Source: an uncultured Treponema sp. (lineage in GTDB: Bacteria; Spirochaetota; Spirochaetia; Treponematales; Treponemataceae). Taken from it: 64,000 nucleotides of DNA. Made by a program: the position numbers and the translations under genes. A model generated the notes under the pieces. It was given only the letters and a program-made list of their open reading frames with translations. It did no database searches and was not told the origin of the DNA. Positions 9,988 through 18,582 of the stretch are shown piece after piece. Where the stretch lies: NCBI GenBank assembly GCA_910584475.1, contig CAJUBD010000011.1, forward strand, positions 1 to 64,000, read 5' to 3'. Position 1 is the stretch's first letter. Every line of letters begins with the position of its first letter.

Positions 9988-9994
9988 GAATTGA
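9968..9994 (+). repeat. AATTGAG heptamer tandem repeat
   Basis: Three full AATTGAG units plus AATTGA at the 3' end of the TolC-like gene; the stop codon lies within the array. Shorter copies of the same motif occur at the end of ispH (about 45882-45896), and on the minus strand near 20643-20658 and 12779-12815. Confidence 0.75.
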
Positions 9995-10100
9995 AGGGCA
10001 CGGAGGTTATTTTTGTTTTTGACTGTGTCGCATCTTTTTTATCCGTGTTCATCTGTGTCTGTTTTTGATTTGAAATATTGATAAATGGAGAAAAATAAAA

Positions 10101-11123
10101 TTGACGAAAAAAACTTTTCCTAAAAAGCGCGCATTGAAAATAATTTTGACAAGCGTGATTGCCATCGCCGTGATTGTGGCGGCGTTGTGCGTGATTCGCC
10201 TTGCGCTCAGCACAAATAAAATCGGCGACACGGTTTACACTGTGCGAAAGGAAGTGTTCGAAAATTCTGTCAGCGTCGCCGGCGTAGTGAGCGCGGCGCA
10301 AGAGCAGACTTTGCAGGCTTTGAGCGACGGCACTGTTATTGCTGTTTATGTCAAGCAGGGGGACGAGGTAAAAAAGGGCGACGTGATTATTCAGATGGAC
10401 GCAAGCGAGCAGCAATACAATTTGGCGAAGCATGACTACGAAATGGAAACCACGCGCATCACTGGCTCGGCGCGTCAATATAATTTGATGCAAACGCAGC
10501 GGCTTTCTCTCGTGCAAAAAATCGCCGAGCGAAAAGTGAGCGCGACGTTCGATGGGATTATCGCGGATATCGATGTCGCCGTTGGCGATTCGCTTGAAGC
10601 GAAGGATTCGGTCGGAACGCTCGTGGACATTTCGCATTTGATTGCCGACGTGGAAGTGGCGGAAACCGATGTGGCGAAACTGAAGGCGGGACAGGAAGTG
10701 CAATTTACTTTTCCCGCCTACGAAGGCATGGTGACGGGGCATGTCGTGGGCTGGCCGGCAATCGGCGAAGTGACGAGCAGAGGCGCGACGGTGGTGAAAG
10801 TGCGCCTTCGAATTGACGACTATCCGCGCGAATCGATTTTGCCGAATTTTTCTTTTAGCGGGCAAATCAAAATCGCTCCCGACGAAAATTATCTTTTGGT
10901 GGAACGCGAAGCCGTCGGCAGAGACGGAAACGAAGCCTTCGTAGTGAACGCGAAAACTGGCGAAAGGAAAATCGTAAAGGTGGAGACTTATACTCGCGAG
11001 TTCGTGAAAATCGTGGAAGGCGACGTGGCGGAAGGCGAAACGCTCAAAGCGCAAAGCGCGCCGATTAGTTCGGGAATGATGCGCGGCAGGGGAGGGGGTC
11101 GAGGTGCGCCTCCGCGACGATAA
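10101..11123 (+). CDS. MacA/HlyD-type periplasmic adaptor of an ABC efflux pump
   Basis: 340 residues, apparently from a TTG start with GGAG about 10 nt upstream. One N-terminal membrane anchor (residues 10-35, LKIILTSVIAIAVIVAALCVI) is followed by the split biotinyl-lipoyl-like halves: GTVIAVYVKQGDEVKKGDVI and FDGIIADIDVAVGDSLEAKD. The helical hairpin between them is short. A beta-barrel/membrane-proximal domain follows with VKVRLRID and a final GEKIVK-type repeat. The Gly/Arg-rich tail (GMMRGRGGGRGAP) is unusual. It should bridge the inner-membrane MacB-type ATPase/permease and the TolC-like duct. ATPase and permease genes are displaced downstream by accessory genes. Confidence 0.8.
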   Translation: MTKKTFPKKRALKIILTSVIAIAVIVAALCVIRLALSTNKIGDTVYTVRKEVFENSVSVAGVVSAAQEQTLQALSDGTVIAVYVKQGDEVKKGDVIIQMDASEQQYNLAKHDYEMETTRITGSARQYNLMQTQRLSLVQKIAERKVSATFDGIIADIDVAVGDSLEAKDSVGTLVDISHLIADVEVAETDVAKLKAGQEVQFTFPAYEGMVTGHVVGWPAIGEVTSRGATVVKVRLRIDDYPRESILPNFSFSGQIKIAPDENYLLVEREAVGRDGNEAFVVNAKTGERKIVKVETYTREFVKIVEGDVAEGETLKAQSAPISSGMMRGRGGGRGAPPRR

Positions 11124-11191
11124 AAATCGCATTTCGTCGCTGCAACAATTTTCGAAAATACTGAATTTAATTATTTGGAGGAAGGCTCGTT

Positions 11192-11671
11192 ATGATTTTT
11201 GAAAAAGCAGGCATCGACGATTTGACTTCGCTAGTGGAATTGCGGATGAGTTATCTGACGGAAGATTGCGAAAATTTGTCGGAATTCCAAAAAAAACAAA
11301 TCCTTGAAAAGTTGCCGAATTATTATCGCAATCATCTTGACAAAGATTTTTTTGCTTATGTTTGCAGAGAAGAAAAAATTGTTGGCTGCTGTTTTTTGTG
11401 CGTTGCGGAAAGACCGTCGAATCCCGCGTTCATTAACGGCAAAATCGGCACGGTGATGAATGTCTACACGAAGCCCGAATGCAGACGGAGAGGCATTGCC
11501 AGCAAGTTGATTAAGTTGTTGCTCTCTGACGCGGAAAAAATGAATCTTGATTTTGTTGAATTGAAGGCGACGGACGCGGGATATAATCTTTACAAGTCGC
11601 TTGGATTTGAAGATGTTATTTCAAAATATCACGACATGAAATTTTTGCTAACCGCGCACAACGCGAATTGA
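11192..11671 (+). CDS. GNAT-family N-acetyltransferase
   Basis: 159 residues with a strong GGAGG site before the ATG. The GNAT core is visible: TVMNVYTKPECRRRGIASKLI carries the acetyl-CoA-binding R-R-x-G-I-A turn (about residues 88-108), and YNLYKSLGF near the C-terminus is motif B. The substrate cannot be told from sequence; family members acetylate amino groups on small molecules, antibiotics or proteins. It sits between the adaptor and the ATPase of the efflux pump, beside toxin-antitoxin remnants, so it looks like part of an inserted accessory segment rather than of the pump. Confidence 0.75.
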   Translation: MIFEKAGIDDLTSLVELRMSYLTEDCENLSEFQKKQILEKLPNYYRNHLDKDFFAYVCREEKIVGCCFLCVAERPSNPAFINGKIGTVMNVYTKPECRRRGIASKLIKLLLSDAEKMNLDFVELKATDAGYNLYKSLGFEDVISKYHDMKFLLTAHNAN

Positions 11672-11701
11672 ATTTTTGAAAAAGCACGGAAGACCAGCAC
11701 C

Positions 11702-11730
11702 TTGACAAAAGTGCGGTGGCGGCTTATGAT
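11702..11730 (+). promoter_or_regulatory. Promoter directly abutting the nucleotidyltransferase remnant
   Basis: TTGACA at 11702-11707, 17-bp spacer, TATGAT at 11725-11730. The ATG at 11737 follows after 6 nt, so transcription would start at or next to the start codon (leaderless). Confidence 0.5.
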
Positions 11731-11736
11731 TGATTT

Positions 11737-12039
11737 ATGCTTGACCGAAGCGAATTGCTGAAGGACAATCAAATTTCCTCGTGCGTTGAACTTTTGCGCG
11801 AAAAGGGCGCATCGCAAGTTTATGTTTTCGGCTCGCATGCGAAAGTAGAAAGCGGTGCAGATTCGGACTTTGACTTCGGCGTTTGAGGCTTGCCTCCGCG
11901 AAATTTTTTTTCCGCTTGGCACGAACTCGAATTGCTTTCAAAGAAAAATGTGGACTTGGCGGACTTTGACGAAAATCCCGAATTCTTAAAGCCACTTGCA
12001 AAGTTACGGCGGCGCGGTTTTGGTGGCGGGATAAAATGA
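11737..12039 (+). pseudogene. MNT-type nucleotidyltransferase remnant (toxin-antitoxin type)
   Basis: Reads as a small pol-beta-like nucleotidyltransferase: VYVFGSHAKVESGADSDFDF gives the G-S-x-n-D-x-D catalytic pattern at residues 29-48. An in-frame TGA at 11884-11886 (codon 50) cuts the protein just after the motif. Beyond it the frame continues as GLPPRNFFSAWHELELLSKK and VDLADFDENPEFL, as expected for the family, to a stop at 12037. A CGA-to-TGA change would explain the break. Intact relatives (MntA) pair with a HEPN toxin. The next small frame overlaps by ATGA. Confidence 0.65.
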
Positions 12040-12188
12040 AATTGAGTTTTGTCGTGGACATCAAAAACGAAATCGAAAAACTCGACAAGCAAGTGGGAAA
12101 AAACCGAACCGCTTTTTATGAACTTGCAGGAAAATTGGAATTTGATAAAAGGCGAAATGGAAAAATTCTTGATAAATTAAGAACGTAG
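12036..12188 (+). CDS. Short reading frame, possibly a truncated partner of the MNT remnant
   Basis: A 50-residue frame starting at an ATGA overlap with the nucleotidyltransferase remnant (MKLSFVVDIKNEIEKLDKQV, then a basic C-terminus). The overlap is typical of a toxin-antitoxin pair, and an MNT gene is normally followed by a HEPN gene. This product is far too short for a HEPN domain and lacks an R-x4-H motif. I do not recognise it; it may be a 5' fragment of the lost partner. Confidence 0.3.
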   Translation: MKLSFVVDIKNEIEKLDKQVGKNRTAFYELAGKLEFDKRRNGKILDKLRT

Positions 12189-12195
12189 ATGAACT

Positions 12196-12423
12196 ATGCT
12201 TACATCGATGCAAGGTTATTTTGACGGACAAAATGTCGTGCTTGACGAAACGCCCGCTTTTCTGTCGGGAAGCAAGGTAATTGTTACGTTTTTGCAAGAG
12301 TCGGCGTGAGCAAAAGTGGCAACAGGGAAAAACAAAAAACTTTCCTAGGTGCAACGATTAAATGAAATGGATTTTTCATTGTCTGCGGATTTTGAGACGG
12401 AAAATTATGAAAAAGAAATCTGA
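12196..12423 (+). pseudogene. Antitoxin-like small gene with two in-frame stops
   Basis: Starts MLTSMQGYFDGQNVVLDE and continues to VIVTFLQESA. Stops then occur in the same frame at 12307-12309 and 12346-12348, after which the frame reads LNEMDFSLSADFETENYEKE up to 12421. The beginning resembles the short beta-strand N-termini of small antitoxins, but I cannot name the family. The remnant ends inside the 5' end of the ABC ATPase gene, so the insertion has eaten into the sequence before that gene. Confidence 0.4.
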
Positions 12424-13516
12424 AATTTTAGAAAGCGAAATCGACGCGAAAAAAAGCAAGAAGAAAAAATCAAAGAAGGACGCAAAAAAGAATTCTGAAA
12501 AAGAAAAGCAAGAAAAAAATTCCGCCGACAAAAAGAAAAAAAAGTCGAAGGAGAAATCCGCGAAAAAAGGCAAGGATAAAAATTCTGCAAAGCATTCCGA
12601 AAAAGATTTCTGTCGCACGCCGTTGGCGTGCTTGCCGAGTTTCACTTTGCAAAATTCGCGAACTTTGATTGAAACGACAAGCGAAAAAATTTCGCGAGAA
12701 AACGAAATTGCTCCGAAAAAAAAATTTGCGGATGAAGCCATCGTGCCGCAAAAAAGCAATTCCAAATTCTGCGCTTCCAACAATTCTCAATTCTCCACTT
12801 TCAATTCTCAGTTTTCGGACGAAATAATTTCGCTCGAAAATGTCAAGCGCATTTACGCGATGGGCGACACTCAAGTGCAGGCTTTGCGCGGAATTTCTTT
12901 CAAAATAAATCAGGGCGAATTCGTTACGATAATGGGACCTTCTGGCTCGGGCAAATCCACTTGCATGAATATGATTGGCTGTCTCGACCGCCCCTCCGAA
13001 GGCGTGGTGAAAATCAATGGCCGCGAAACCGCGCTTATGAACGAAAAAGAACTTTCGGTTTTGCGAAACCAAACAGTCGGCTTTGTTTTCCAGCAATATT
13101 TTTTGCTGCCTTCGATGAATGTTTTGGAAAATGTGATGCTTCCGCTTCGATATTCAGGAATCGAACGCAGGGAGAGAATTGCGCTTGCGAAAGCCGCGCT
13201 CGCAAAAATGGGCTTGCAAGACAGGATGAGTCACAGGCCGAGCGAACTTTCAGGCGGACAAAAACAGCGCGTCGCAATCGCGCGCGCGACCGTGACGAAT
13301 CCGAAAATAATTTTGGCGGACGAGCCGACCGGCGCTTTGGACAGCGAAACCGGCCGCGCCGTGATGAATCTTTTTTGGGAAATAAATTCTAGCGGCACGA
13401 CTGTCGTAATCGTAACGCACGATCCGCGAATCGGAGAGGCGAGCCGCCGTTGCATAAAAATTTTCGATGGAAAGATTTTGTCGGATGATAGGCAGATGCC
13501 GAAATCGTTGGAGTAA
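12407..13516 (+). CDS. MacB/LolD-type ABC transporter ATP-binding protein with Lys-rich N-terminal extension
   Basis: The ABC domain is complete: Walker A GPSGSGKS at residues 177-184, Q-loop FVFQQYFLLPS, signature LSGGQKQRVAIARA, Walker B IILADEPTGALDS, and H-loop VIVTHDPR. This group energises MacB-like permeases, and the matching permease is 2.8 kb downstream behind a restriction system. The odd part is about 137 residues before the domain: a Lys/Ser/Glu-rich stretch (residues 1-66), a segment encoded by the palindrome at 12615-12631, and NNSQFSTFNSQFS from heptamer-like repeats. No start codon lies close to the domain, so the extension may really be translated. Confidence 0.8.
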   Translation: MKKKSEILESEIDAKKSKKKKSKKDAKKNSEKEKQEKNSADKKKKKSKEKSAKKGKDKNSAKHSEKDFCRTPLACLPSFTLQNSRTLIETTSEKISRENEIAPKKKFADEAIVPQKSNSKFCASNNSQFSTFNSQFSDEIISLENVKRIYAMGDTQVQALRGISFKINQGEFVTIMGPSGSGKSTCMNMIGCLDRPSEGVVKINGRETALMNEKELSVLRNQTVGFVFQQYFLLPSMNVLENVMLPLRYSGIERRERIALAKAALAKMGLQDRMSHRPSELSGGQKQRVAIARATVTNPKIILADEPTGALDSETGRAVMNLFWEINSSGTTVVIVTHDPRIGEASRRCIKIFDGKILSDDRQMPKSLE

Positions 13517-13599
13517 AAATTAAGGATTTTGAATTGACATCGGGGCGATGTAAAACTTGTCGTAAGTCTAACGCTTGCGGGGAGGGGCAAATTCCATCC

Positions 13600-13628
13600 T
13601 TGACAGATAAAAAAAATCTTGTTAAAAT
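13600..13628 (+). promoter_or_regulatory. Promoter of the type II restriction-modification genes
   Basis: TTGACA at 13600-13605, 17-bp spacer, TAAAAT at 13623-13628. The -10 box overlaps the ATG at 13627, so the first usable start is ATG 13636, only 7 nt downstream of the box. Confidence 0.5.
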
Positions 13629-13635
13629 GAATTTT

Positions 13636-15183
13636 ATGTGGACACAGGGCAATGTCGTAAGAAAAGATGATTTTCAAAAAAGCGTTTTTGTCCAGCGCGA
13701 AAATTCCATTTTTCCTTTTTCGCAAGAAAATTACATTTCACAAATTGAGCGACGCGGCATGAAAAATGTTTGGCGCGAGCTTTGCGATTTTTTGATTTCT
13801 AGCGACGTTCAAAAATTCAGCAAAAAAATTGTTGACTTCTACGAAATTGGTCGGCTTTACGAAGTTGGACTTGCGCACGAAAACAAATTCAGCAAAAAGC
13901 AATGCGGAAAATATTATACGCCGCGCGATGTAAGCGCGTTGATGGCGCGACTTCTTTGCAAGAATGAAAATCTTTCGGCGATTGCCGATGTCGGTTGCGG
14001 ATGCGGAAATTTGATTGTGGCGGTTTTAGAAGAACTTGAAAAAATCGGCGCATTGGAAAATGTCGTTCAAAATGGAATTTATCTTTTTGATAACGACGAA
14101 ATTGCGCTTGAAATTTGTTCGGCGCGGATTTGCTCGCGTTTTGGAATTGCGGAAAATCAGCTTCATAAAATTTGCGGCGATTTTCTTTCTTTGGAAAATT
14201 TTCCGCAAAACATTTCTGTTATTGCAAATCCGCCTTATGTTTCAAATTGTCGCGTTGATTTTGGCGGCGCGGATGTGGCGAACGCTTGCGATTTGTACAT
14301 TGCATTTTTTTCCAAGATTTGCGACTTCGCGAAAAATGTTGTGATTGTGACACCGCAATCTTTTTTGGTCGGGCAGAAATTTTCGATGTTTCGGAAAAAG
14401 TTGAACGAAAATTTTTTCGGCGAAATTTTTTCTTTCGATAATGTTCCGTGTCCGCTTTTCAACGGAAAAAAAGAAGGCGTTTTCAACACAAACAATGCGA
14501 ACGGCGTTCGCGCATCAATTTCCAGCTTGCACAGAAAAAACGAAAATTCGCCGCACGGATTTTTGCTTTCGCATTTGATTCGCTTCAAGTCGGAACAGCG
14601 CGAAAAAGTCATCGATGAAAATTTTCTTGCTTCGACGCTCGGCACGATTCGGCAGGATTTGTCGCGCCCGATAAAATCGTTCAAGTCGCTCGAAAAATTC
14701 GCGTTCGGAATTTTGGAAAATAATTTTGCTTTGGAAGAATTGCTCGCCGACTCTGAAAACGAATTTGTGATTTGCGTGGCAACTTCCGCACGATATTTTA
14801 TTTCCGCTTCAAAATTGCGACAAAAGCGTTCAGGCTTTTTCGAGATTTTCGCGAAAGACAAAAAATCATTCGACTTGCTTTACGGGCTTTTAAATTCGAG
14901 TTATTGCTATATGTGGTACAGATTTTTTGACGGCGGAATTCTGCTTCCAAAATCGTTGCTCAAAAAAATCCCCGTTCCGCGAAATTTGCAATTTGACGAA
15001 AATAAATTGTCGGACTTGGTTTCAAAAATCATCGCGACGGAAGAAAATTGCAAGTCGTACAAAAAGAATGGCGGCGCAATTCAAGAAGTCGTGAAATTTC
15101 CAGAAAGCACGCGAAACTCGCTCAACGAATTTTTGTTCGGCGAAATTGACTTTTCTCCACTGCACAGAAATTACGAGGTTTGA
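13636..15183 (+). CDS. N6-adenine DNA methyltransferase of a type II restriction system
   Basis: About 515 residues. KYYTPRDVSALMARLL followed by ADVGCGCGNLIVAV is the S-adenosylmethionine motif I region (roughly residues 95-125), and VIANPPYVSNC is the catalytic NPPY motif IV. The C-terminal half (YGLLNSSYCYMWYRFFDGG, LPKSLLKKIPVP) looks like a target-recognition domain of the Eco57I/TaqI-type gamma class. The start is uncertain: ATG 13636 fits the promoter, ATG 13759 is an alternative. It protects host DNA against the nuclease encoded 1 bp downstream. Base composition is AT-richer than the flanking pump genes, which points to transfer. Confidence 0.8.
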   Translation: MWTQGNVVRKDDFQKSVFVQRENSIFPFSQENYISQIERRGMKNVWRELCDFLISSDVQKFSKKIVDFYEIGRLYEVGLAHENKFSKKQCGKYYTPRDVSALMARLLCKNENLSAIADVGCGCGNLIVAVLEELEKIGALENVVQNGIYLFDNDEIALEICSARICSRFGIAENQLHKICGDFLSLENFPQNISVIANPPYVSNCRVDFGGADVANACDLYIAFFSKICDFAKNVVIVTPQSFLVGQKFSMFRKKLNENFFGEIFSFDNVPCPLFNGKKEGVFNTNNANGVRASISSLHRKNENSPHGFLLSHLIRFKSEQREKVIDENFLASTLGTIRQDLSRPIKSFKSLEKFAFGILENNFALEELLADSENEFVICVATSARYFISASKLRQKRSGFFEIFAKDKKSFDLLYGLLNSSYCYMWYRFFDGGILLPKSLLKKIPVPRNLQFDENKLSDLVSKIIATEENCKSYKKNGGAIQEVVKFPESTRNSLNEFLFGEIDFSPLHRNYEV

Positions 15184-15184
15184 A

Positions 15185-16312
15185 ATGACGGTGGCGGAAC
15201 ACGAAGAAAAAATATCGGAATTTTTTGTTAATCACCTCAAATTAAAAAATCTCAAATTGATTGTTCCTGTGAAGACAATAAAAAAATTGAACGCAATTTA
15301 TAAAAGCGTTTTTCATTCCGCAAAGAATTTTGAAGAGTTGAATTCTTGTTTTTGTGAATTCAAAAATCAATTGGATTTATCGCCCGCAGCGTTCTGCGAA
15401 TTGAAAAAACAGTTTGAAAAGAAAATGGCACTTCAGCCAAGTATTTTAACAGAATGTTTCATCGCGCAGACTTTGGCGAATTTTTGGGGACTTGACAAAT
15501 TCGAAGATTTGGATGCGAAAGGTTTTATTCCATCAGAAATTTCCAATATTCTGTTCGGCATAAAAAACAAGCGGGATGGTGCTTCGTTTCGATACATCTA
15601 TTTCAATGACAAGGCGGATTTCGTGCTTGTGCAATGTGGAGACTCTTCCACAATCGATGCGGTTTTCATAAAAGAAAAAATCGGAATTCGCATTGAGTTC
15701 AAAGAAGAATTGGCGAAAATCAACGAGGTGGACATTCCGAGTTACGACGATTGCGGAAAACTTCTTGTCGGCAATGATTTCAAATTGAAATATCCGTACT
15801 ACGCGCCTTTTGTGGATATTTTCAATCGAAAGACGAATGTTTTTGAAATGATGGGACACAATTTCCGTCTAGCCGATTATCTTGACGAGGAAAGCTCAAA
15901 GCGCATTGTTGAAAATGTTGTGGACGCGAAATTCATCAACGCATACATTTTGCTCAAAGGAAATTCTTTGGTCAGCGTTCTCGGAAAGAACTTACATTCA
16001 AGCGTGGAATTTTCAGGTTCCGAAATTCGCACGGCAGGAAAGAATGCGAAAAAGCTTTGGTCAGTAGATTTTGCGAAAAATGAAATCTCAAAACTTGGTG
16101 GAAAAATCGCCGACGGAAAAGTTTTTCTTCCGCTCAACGAAAAAATGTATGTTACAGGGCGCGGAATGGACATCGTTACTCGCTACAAAATCAATCCGCT
16201 TATTTTCGTTCGCATCGAGCATACAAATGTTGAAGGCGGAATCATTTCATTCGCCTTTGAAAAAATCGAGCAATTAAAGCCGACAATTTCATTGCATCTT
16301 TCTCCGTTGTAA
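15185..16312 (+). CDS. Probable type II restriction endonuclease
   Basis: 375 residues from the ATG placed 1 bp after the methylase stop. An upstream in-frame ATG inside the methylase gene is less likely. Helical N-terminus, then a central block STIDAVFIKEKIGIRIEFKE (about residues 157-176) that reads as a PD-(D/E)xK-like core: Asp in a strand, then E-x-K (EFK) 15 residues later. The context, a methylase partner in tandem, is the main argument for an endonuclease. The recognition site cannot be deduced, and no close family is recognised by eye. Confidence 0.65.
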   Translation: MTVAEHEEKISEFFVNHLKLKNLKLIVPVKTIKKLNAIYKSVFHSAKNFEELNSCFCEFKNQLDLSPAAFCELKKQFEKKMALQPSILTECFIAQTLANFWGLDKFEDLDAKGFIPSEISNILFGIKNKRDGASFRYIYFNDKADFVLVQCGDSSTIDAVFIKEKIGIRIEFKEELAKINEVDIPSYDDCGKLLVGNDFKLKYPYYAPFVDIFNRKTNVFEMMGHNFRLADYLDEESSKRIVENVVDAKFINAYILLKGNSLVSVLGKNLHSSVEFSGSEIRTAGKNAKKLWSVDFAKNEISKLGGKIADGKVFLPLNEKMYVTGRGMDIVTRYKINPLIFVRIEHTNVEGGIISFAFEKIEQLKPTISLHLSPL

Positions 16313-16335
16313 GTTTGCATTGAGGAAACTAAATA

Positions 16336-17529
16336 ATGTTTGAAGATTTTTTAAACGCGCTCGCCAATTTCAAGCGGCAAAAAATGCGGACGATGCTTTC
16401 CGTGCTCGGCGTGATAATCGGAGTGGCGAGCGTCATCGTCATAATGAGCATGGGGCAAAGTTCTACGAAGCAGATTCAAGACACGTTCGGGAACGCGGGC
16501 CTTGACATGGTGAATGTTTCACCTGGATTCATGCGGCGAAATCGCGATGCCGTGGCTTTGCAGTTCAACGAGGATTTCCGCGAAAAGCTTTTTTCAAATG
16601 TCCGCAACATCAAAAAAGTTTGGTACAAGAATTCGCTTTCCGCCACGATTTCGTTCGGCGAGACTAGCGTGAACGGAAGTTGCGAGGCGGTGGAAACTGG
16701 ATATTTGGAAGCGTATTCAATGCAGCTCGAAAGCGGAAGATTTTTTTCCGTGACCGAAGATTTGGCGGGAGCGCAAAAAATAATTTTGGGAAAAGAATAC
16801 GCGGACTTGCTTTTTCCTTCGGGCGACGGAGTTGGAAAAAAAGTTATTGTTACTGCCGACAAAGTTTCGTTCGGATTTGAAGTCGTTGGCATTTTAAAAG
16901 AGCAGAACACGGGAATGGAAGACAGCTCGAGTTCGACTTACATTCCGCGCGGATTCTACGCGAAAAAAATCAAGCCGAATCCTGAAAGTTCCACGATTAT
17001 GGTTCAGGCGATTTCCAATGAATTTTCCACGCAACTCGTTTCCGACATCACCGAATATTGTCAGGAACTTACGGGCACGGAAGGAAGCGTTTGGGTGAAC
17101 TCGATGCAGACGATGATTGAGCAGATGAACACAATCACGAATTCTCTGAGCGTGATGCTCGCGGCAATCGCGGCGATTTCGCTTTTGGTCGGCGGCATTG
17201 GAATTATGAACATTATGATTGTAACTGTCACGGAACGCCGTCAGGAAATCGGAATCCGAAAGGCGTTGGGCGCGAGTCCGAATACAATCCGCCGACAGTT
17301 TTTGATTGAGTCCGCGGCAATCACGGTGATGGGCGGCATCGCGGGAATCGTTTTCGGAATCTTGATAACACTCGCCGTGGAATATGTGCGTGCTTTGAGT
17401 TTTACTGTGAGCACGACGAGCTGCTTCATTTCGTTTTTCTTTTCGGTTTTCGTCGGAATATTTTTCGGATTCAGTCCGGCCAGCCGCGCCGCGAAATTGG
17501 ATCCGGTGGACGCTCTCAACGGCGAATGA
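16336..17529 (+). CDS. MacB-type ABC transporter permease
   Basis: 397 residues with the MacB/FtsX topology: one membrane segment at 20-42 (MLSVLGVIIGVASVIVIMSM), a large periplasmic domain of about 230 residues, and three C-terminal segments near 275-300, 325-350 and 365-385. The cytoplasmic loop ERRQEIGIRKALGASP is the family signature. With the ATPase, the MacA-like adaptor and the TolC-like duct it would make a tripartite export pump for small molecules or peptides. The gene is separated from its ATPase by the restriction system, so it may depend on read-through or on a promoter inside that insert. Confidence 0.85.
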   Translation: MFEDFLNALANFKRQKMRTMLSVLGVIIGVASVIVIMSMGQSSTKQIQDTFGNAGLDMVNVSPGFMRRNRDAVALQFNEDFREKLFSNVRNIKKVWYKNSLSATISFGETSVNGSCEAVETGYLEAYSMQLESGRFFSVTEDLAGAQKIILGKEYADLLFPSGDGVGKKVIVTADKVSFGFEVVGILKEQNTGMEDSSSSTYIPRGFYAKKIKPNPESSTIMVQAISNEFSTQLVSDITEYCQELTGTEGSVWVNSMQTMIEQMNTITNSLSVMLAAIAAISLLVGGIGIMNIMIVTVTERRQEIGIRKALGASPNTIRRQFLIESAAITVMGGIAGIVFGILITLAVEYVRALSFTVSTTSCFISFFFSVFVGIFFGFSPASRAAKLDPVDALNGE

Positions 17530-17531
17530 TT

Positions 17532-18500
17532 TTACATCAACATCGACTTTGGAATCTTGTAAACGCTGCCGCAATTTTTGCACGAAACTTCAAGCGGATC
17601 TTTGTCATTTTCGAGAATGTCTTGCAATTCCGTTTTGCCGAGATTTTTGATTGACCCCGCGAAACCTTGCGCACTGCACGGGCAGTCGAAAATCACGTCT
17701 CGTTCCAAGACGATTTTCGGCGCAAATTCGCAAAACAAATTTTTTATGAGCGCGTCGCGTTTTCCGCCTTCGGCAAACCATTGTCCCAAAGACGGCGCGC
17801 TTCCAAACGCAAGTTCTGCTCGTTCGATGAGCGCGTCATGTTCGGAATTCGCGTTCGCGGAATTGGCGAGCGGTGCGCCTTTTGAAGATGCCCCTCCCAT
17901 TGCAGGAAGAGCTTGCATAAAAAGTCCGCCCGCTCCCACTACTCGTCCCTTTTTGTCAAATTGAATTCCAGTATTGAATGCCGTGTTGATTTGCTCGGAC
18001 TTCGCGAAATGCCACGCCAAATCTTTCGCGATGTTCCGAAATCGAATTTCAGTTGTTCCTGTATGCGGCTCTTTTTGCCCTTCTGTGTCGCGCGTGACTG
18101 TGACAGTTCCATAGCCAAAAAATTCAGTCAAATCCCAATTCGTGATTTCGTGTTCAATCGGAATTTTGTCTTGGAAAATGTAGCCTCGCACGCAGCCTGA
18201 AGAATCCGCCTCGACGGAAAATCCGGCGGCAGGTCCATTTGTGTCGTAGCGAAACGTGAGATGTTCGCGGCCTTTCATCGTTTGGATCATCAAGGCGGTG
18301 CAAAGCGTAGCCTGTCCTAAAATCATCGTTTCCAAAATGCCGAGGCTGTGCTGGGCGCGCATTTGGTTTACCATGCGAGTGCCGTTGTAAAACGCGCCGC
18401 GGAACATTCCGTCGGCGGCGATGAAAACCGTCATTCCGTCAGGCTCTACTTTTTCCAATTGCGCCAAAAGTTCTTCGTCCAAAATTTTTTGCCGTATCAT
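17532..18500 (-). CDS. hslO: Hsp33 redox-regulated chaperone
   Basis: 322 residues. The N-terminal domain has family features such as LGQATLCTALMIQTMKG and GYGTVTVTRD. The C-terminal zinc switch is present as C-x-C (CPCSAQGF) and C-x2-C (CKNCGSVYKI), the four thiols that bind zinc when reduced and form disulfides on oxidation. A low-complexity Ala/Gly/Ser insert near residues 200-225 (PAMGGASSKGAPLANSANAN) is longer than usual. It acts in the cytoplasm as a holdase under oxidative stress. It is convergent with the MacB permease (2 bp apart) and divergent from the glycosidase. The promoter lies so close to the start that the mRNA should be leaderless. Confidence 0.92.
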   Translation of the reverse strand: MIRQKILDEELLAQLEKVEPDGMTVFIAADGMFRGAFYNGTRMVNQMRAQHSLGILETMILGQATLCTALMIQTMKGREHLTFRYDTNGPAAGFSVEADSSGCVRGYIFQDKIPIEHEITNWDLTEFFGYGTVTVTRDTEGQKEPHTGTTEIRFRNIAKDLAWHFAKSEQINTAFNTGIQFDKKGRVVGAGGLFMQALPAMGGASSKGAPLANSANANSEHDALIERAELAFGSAPSLGQWFAEGGKRDALIKNLFCEFAPKIVLERDVIFDCPCSAQGFAGSIKNLGKTELQDILENDKDPLEVSCKNCGSVYKIPKSMLM

Positions 18501-18508
18501 TTGAAAGC

Positions 18509-18537
18509 ATTCTAAATGATTTTTGCGCGAAGGTCAA
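18509..18537 (-). promoter_or_regulatory. hslO promoter, leaderless arrangement
   Basis: On the minus strand TTGACC (18537-18532), 17-bp spacer, TAGAAT (18514-18509). The ATG at 18500 follows after 8 nt with no room for a ribosome-binding site. Confidence 0.5.
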
Positions 18538-18567
18538 TAAACGATTGTGGCAAAAATAATTTTTTTG

Positions 18568-18576
18568 TGCTATAAT
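18568..18576 (+). promoter_or_regulatory. Extended -10 box before the GH3 gene
   Basis: TGC followed by TATAAT (18571-18576) is an extended -10; the -35 is weak. The ATG at 18583 comes 6 nt later. This makes the upstream in-frame GTG at 18547 an unlikely start. Confidence 0.4.
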
Positions 18577-18582
18577 TTTAAA

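Noticed and set aside
9927..11132. Long open frame on the minus strand opposite the MacA-like gene
   Set aside because: It is an antisense shadow produced by codon bias, Arg/His/Ala-rich, without domains; the plus-strand adaptor is clear.
11884..11886. In-frame TGA as a selenocysteine codon in the nucleotidyltransferase remnant
   Set aside because: The family does not use selenocysteine, no SECIS-like hairpin stands out just downstream, and neighbouring small genes are also broken.
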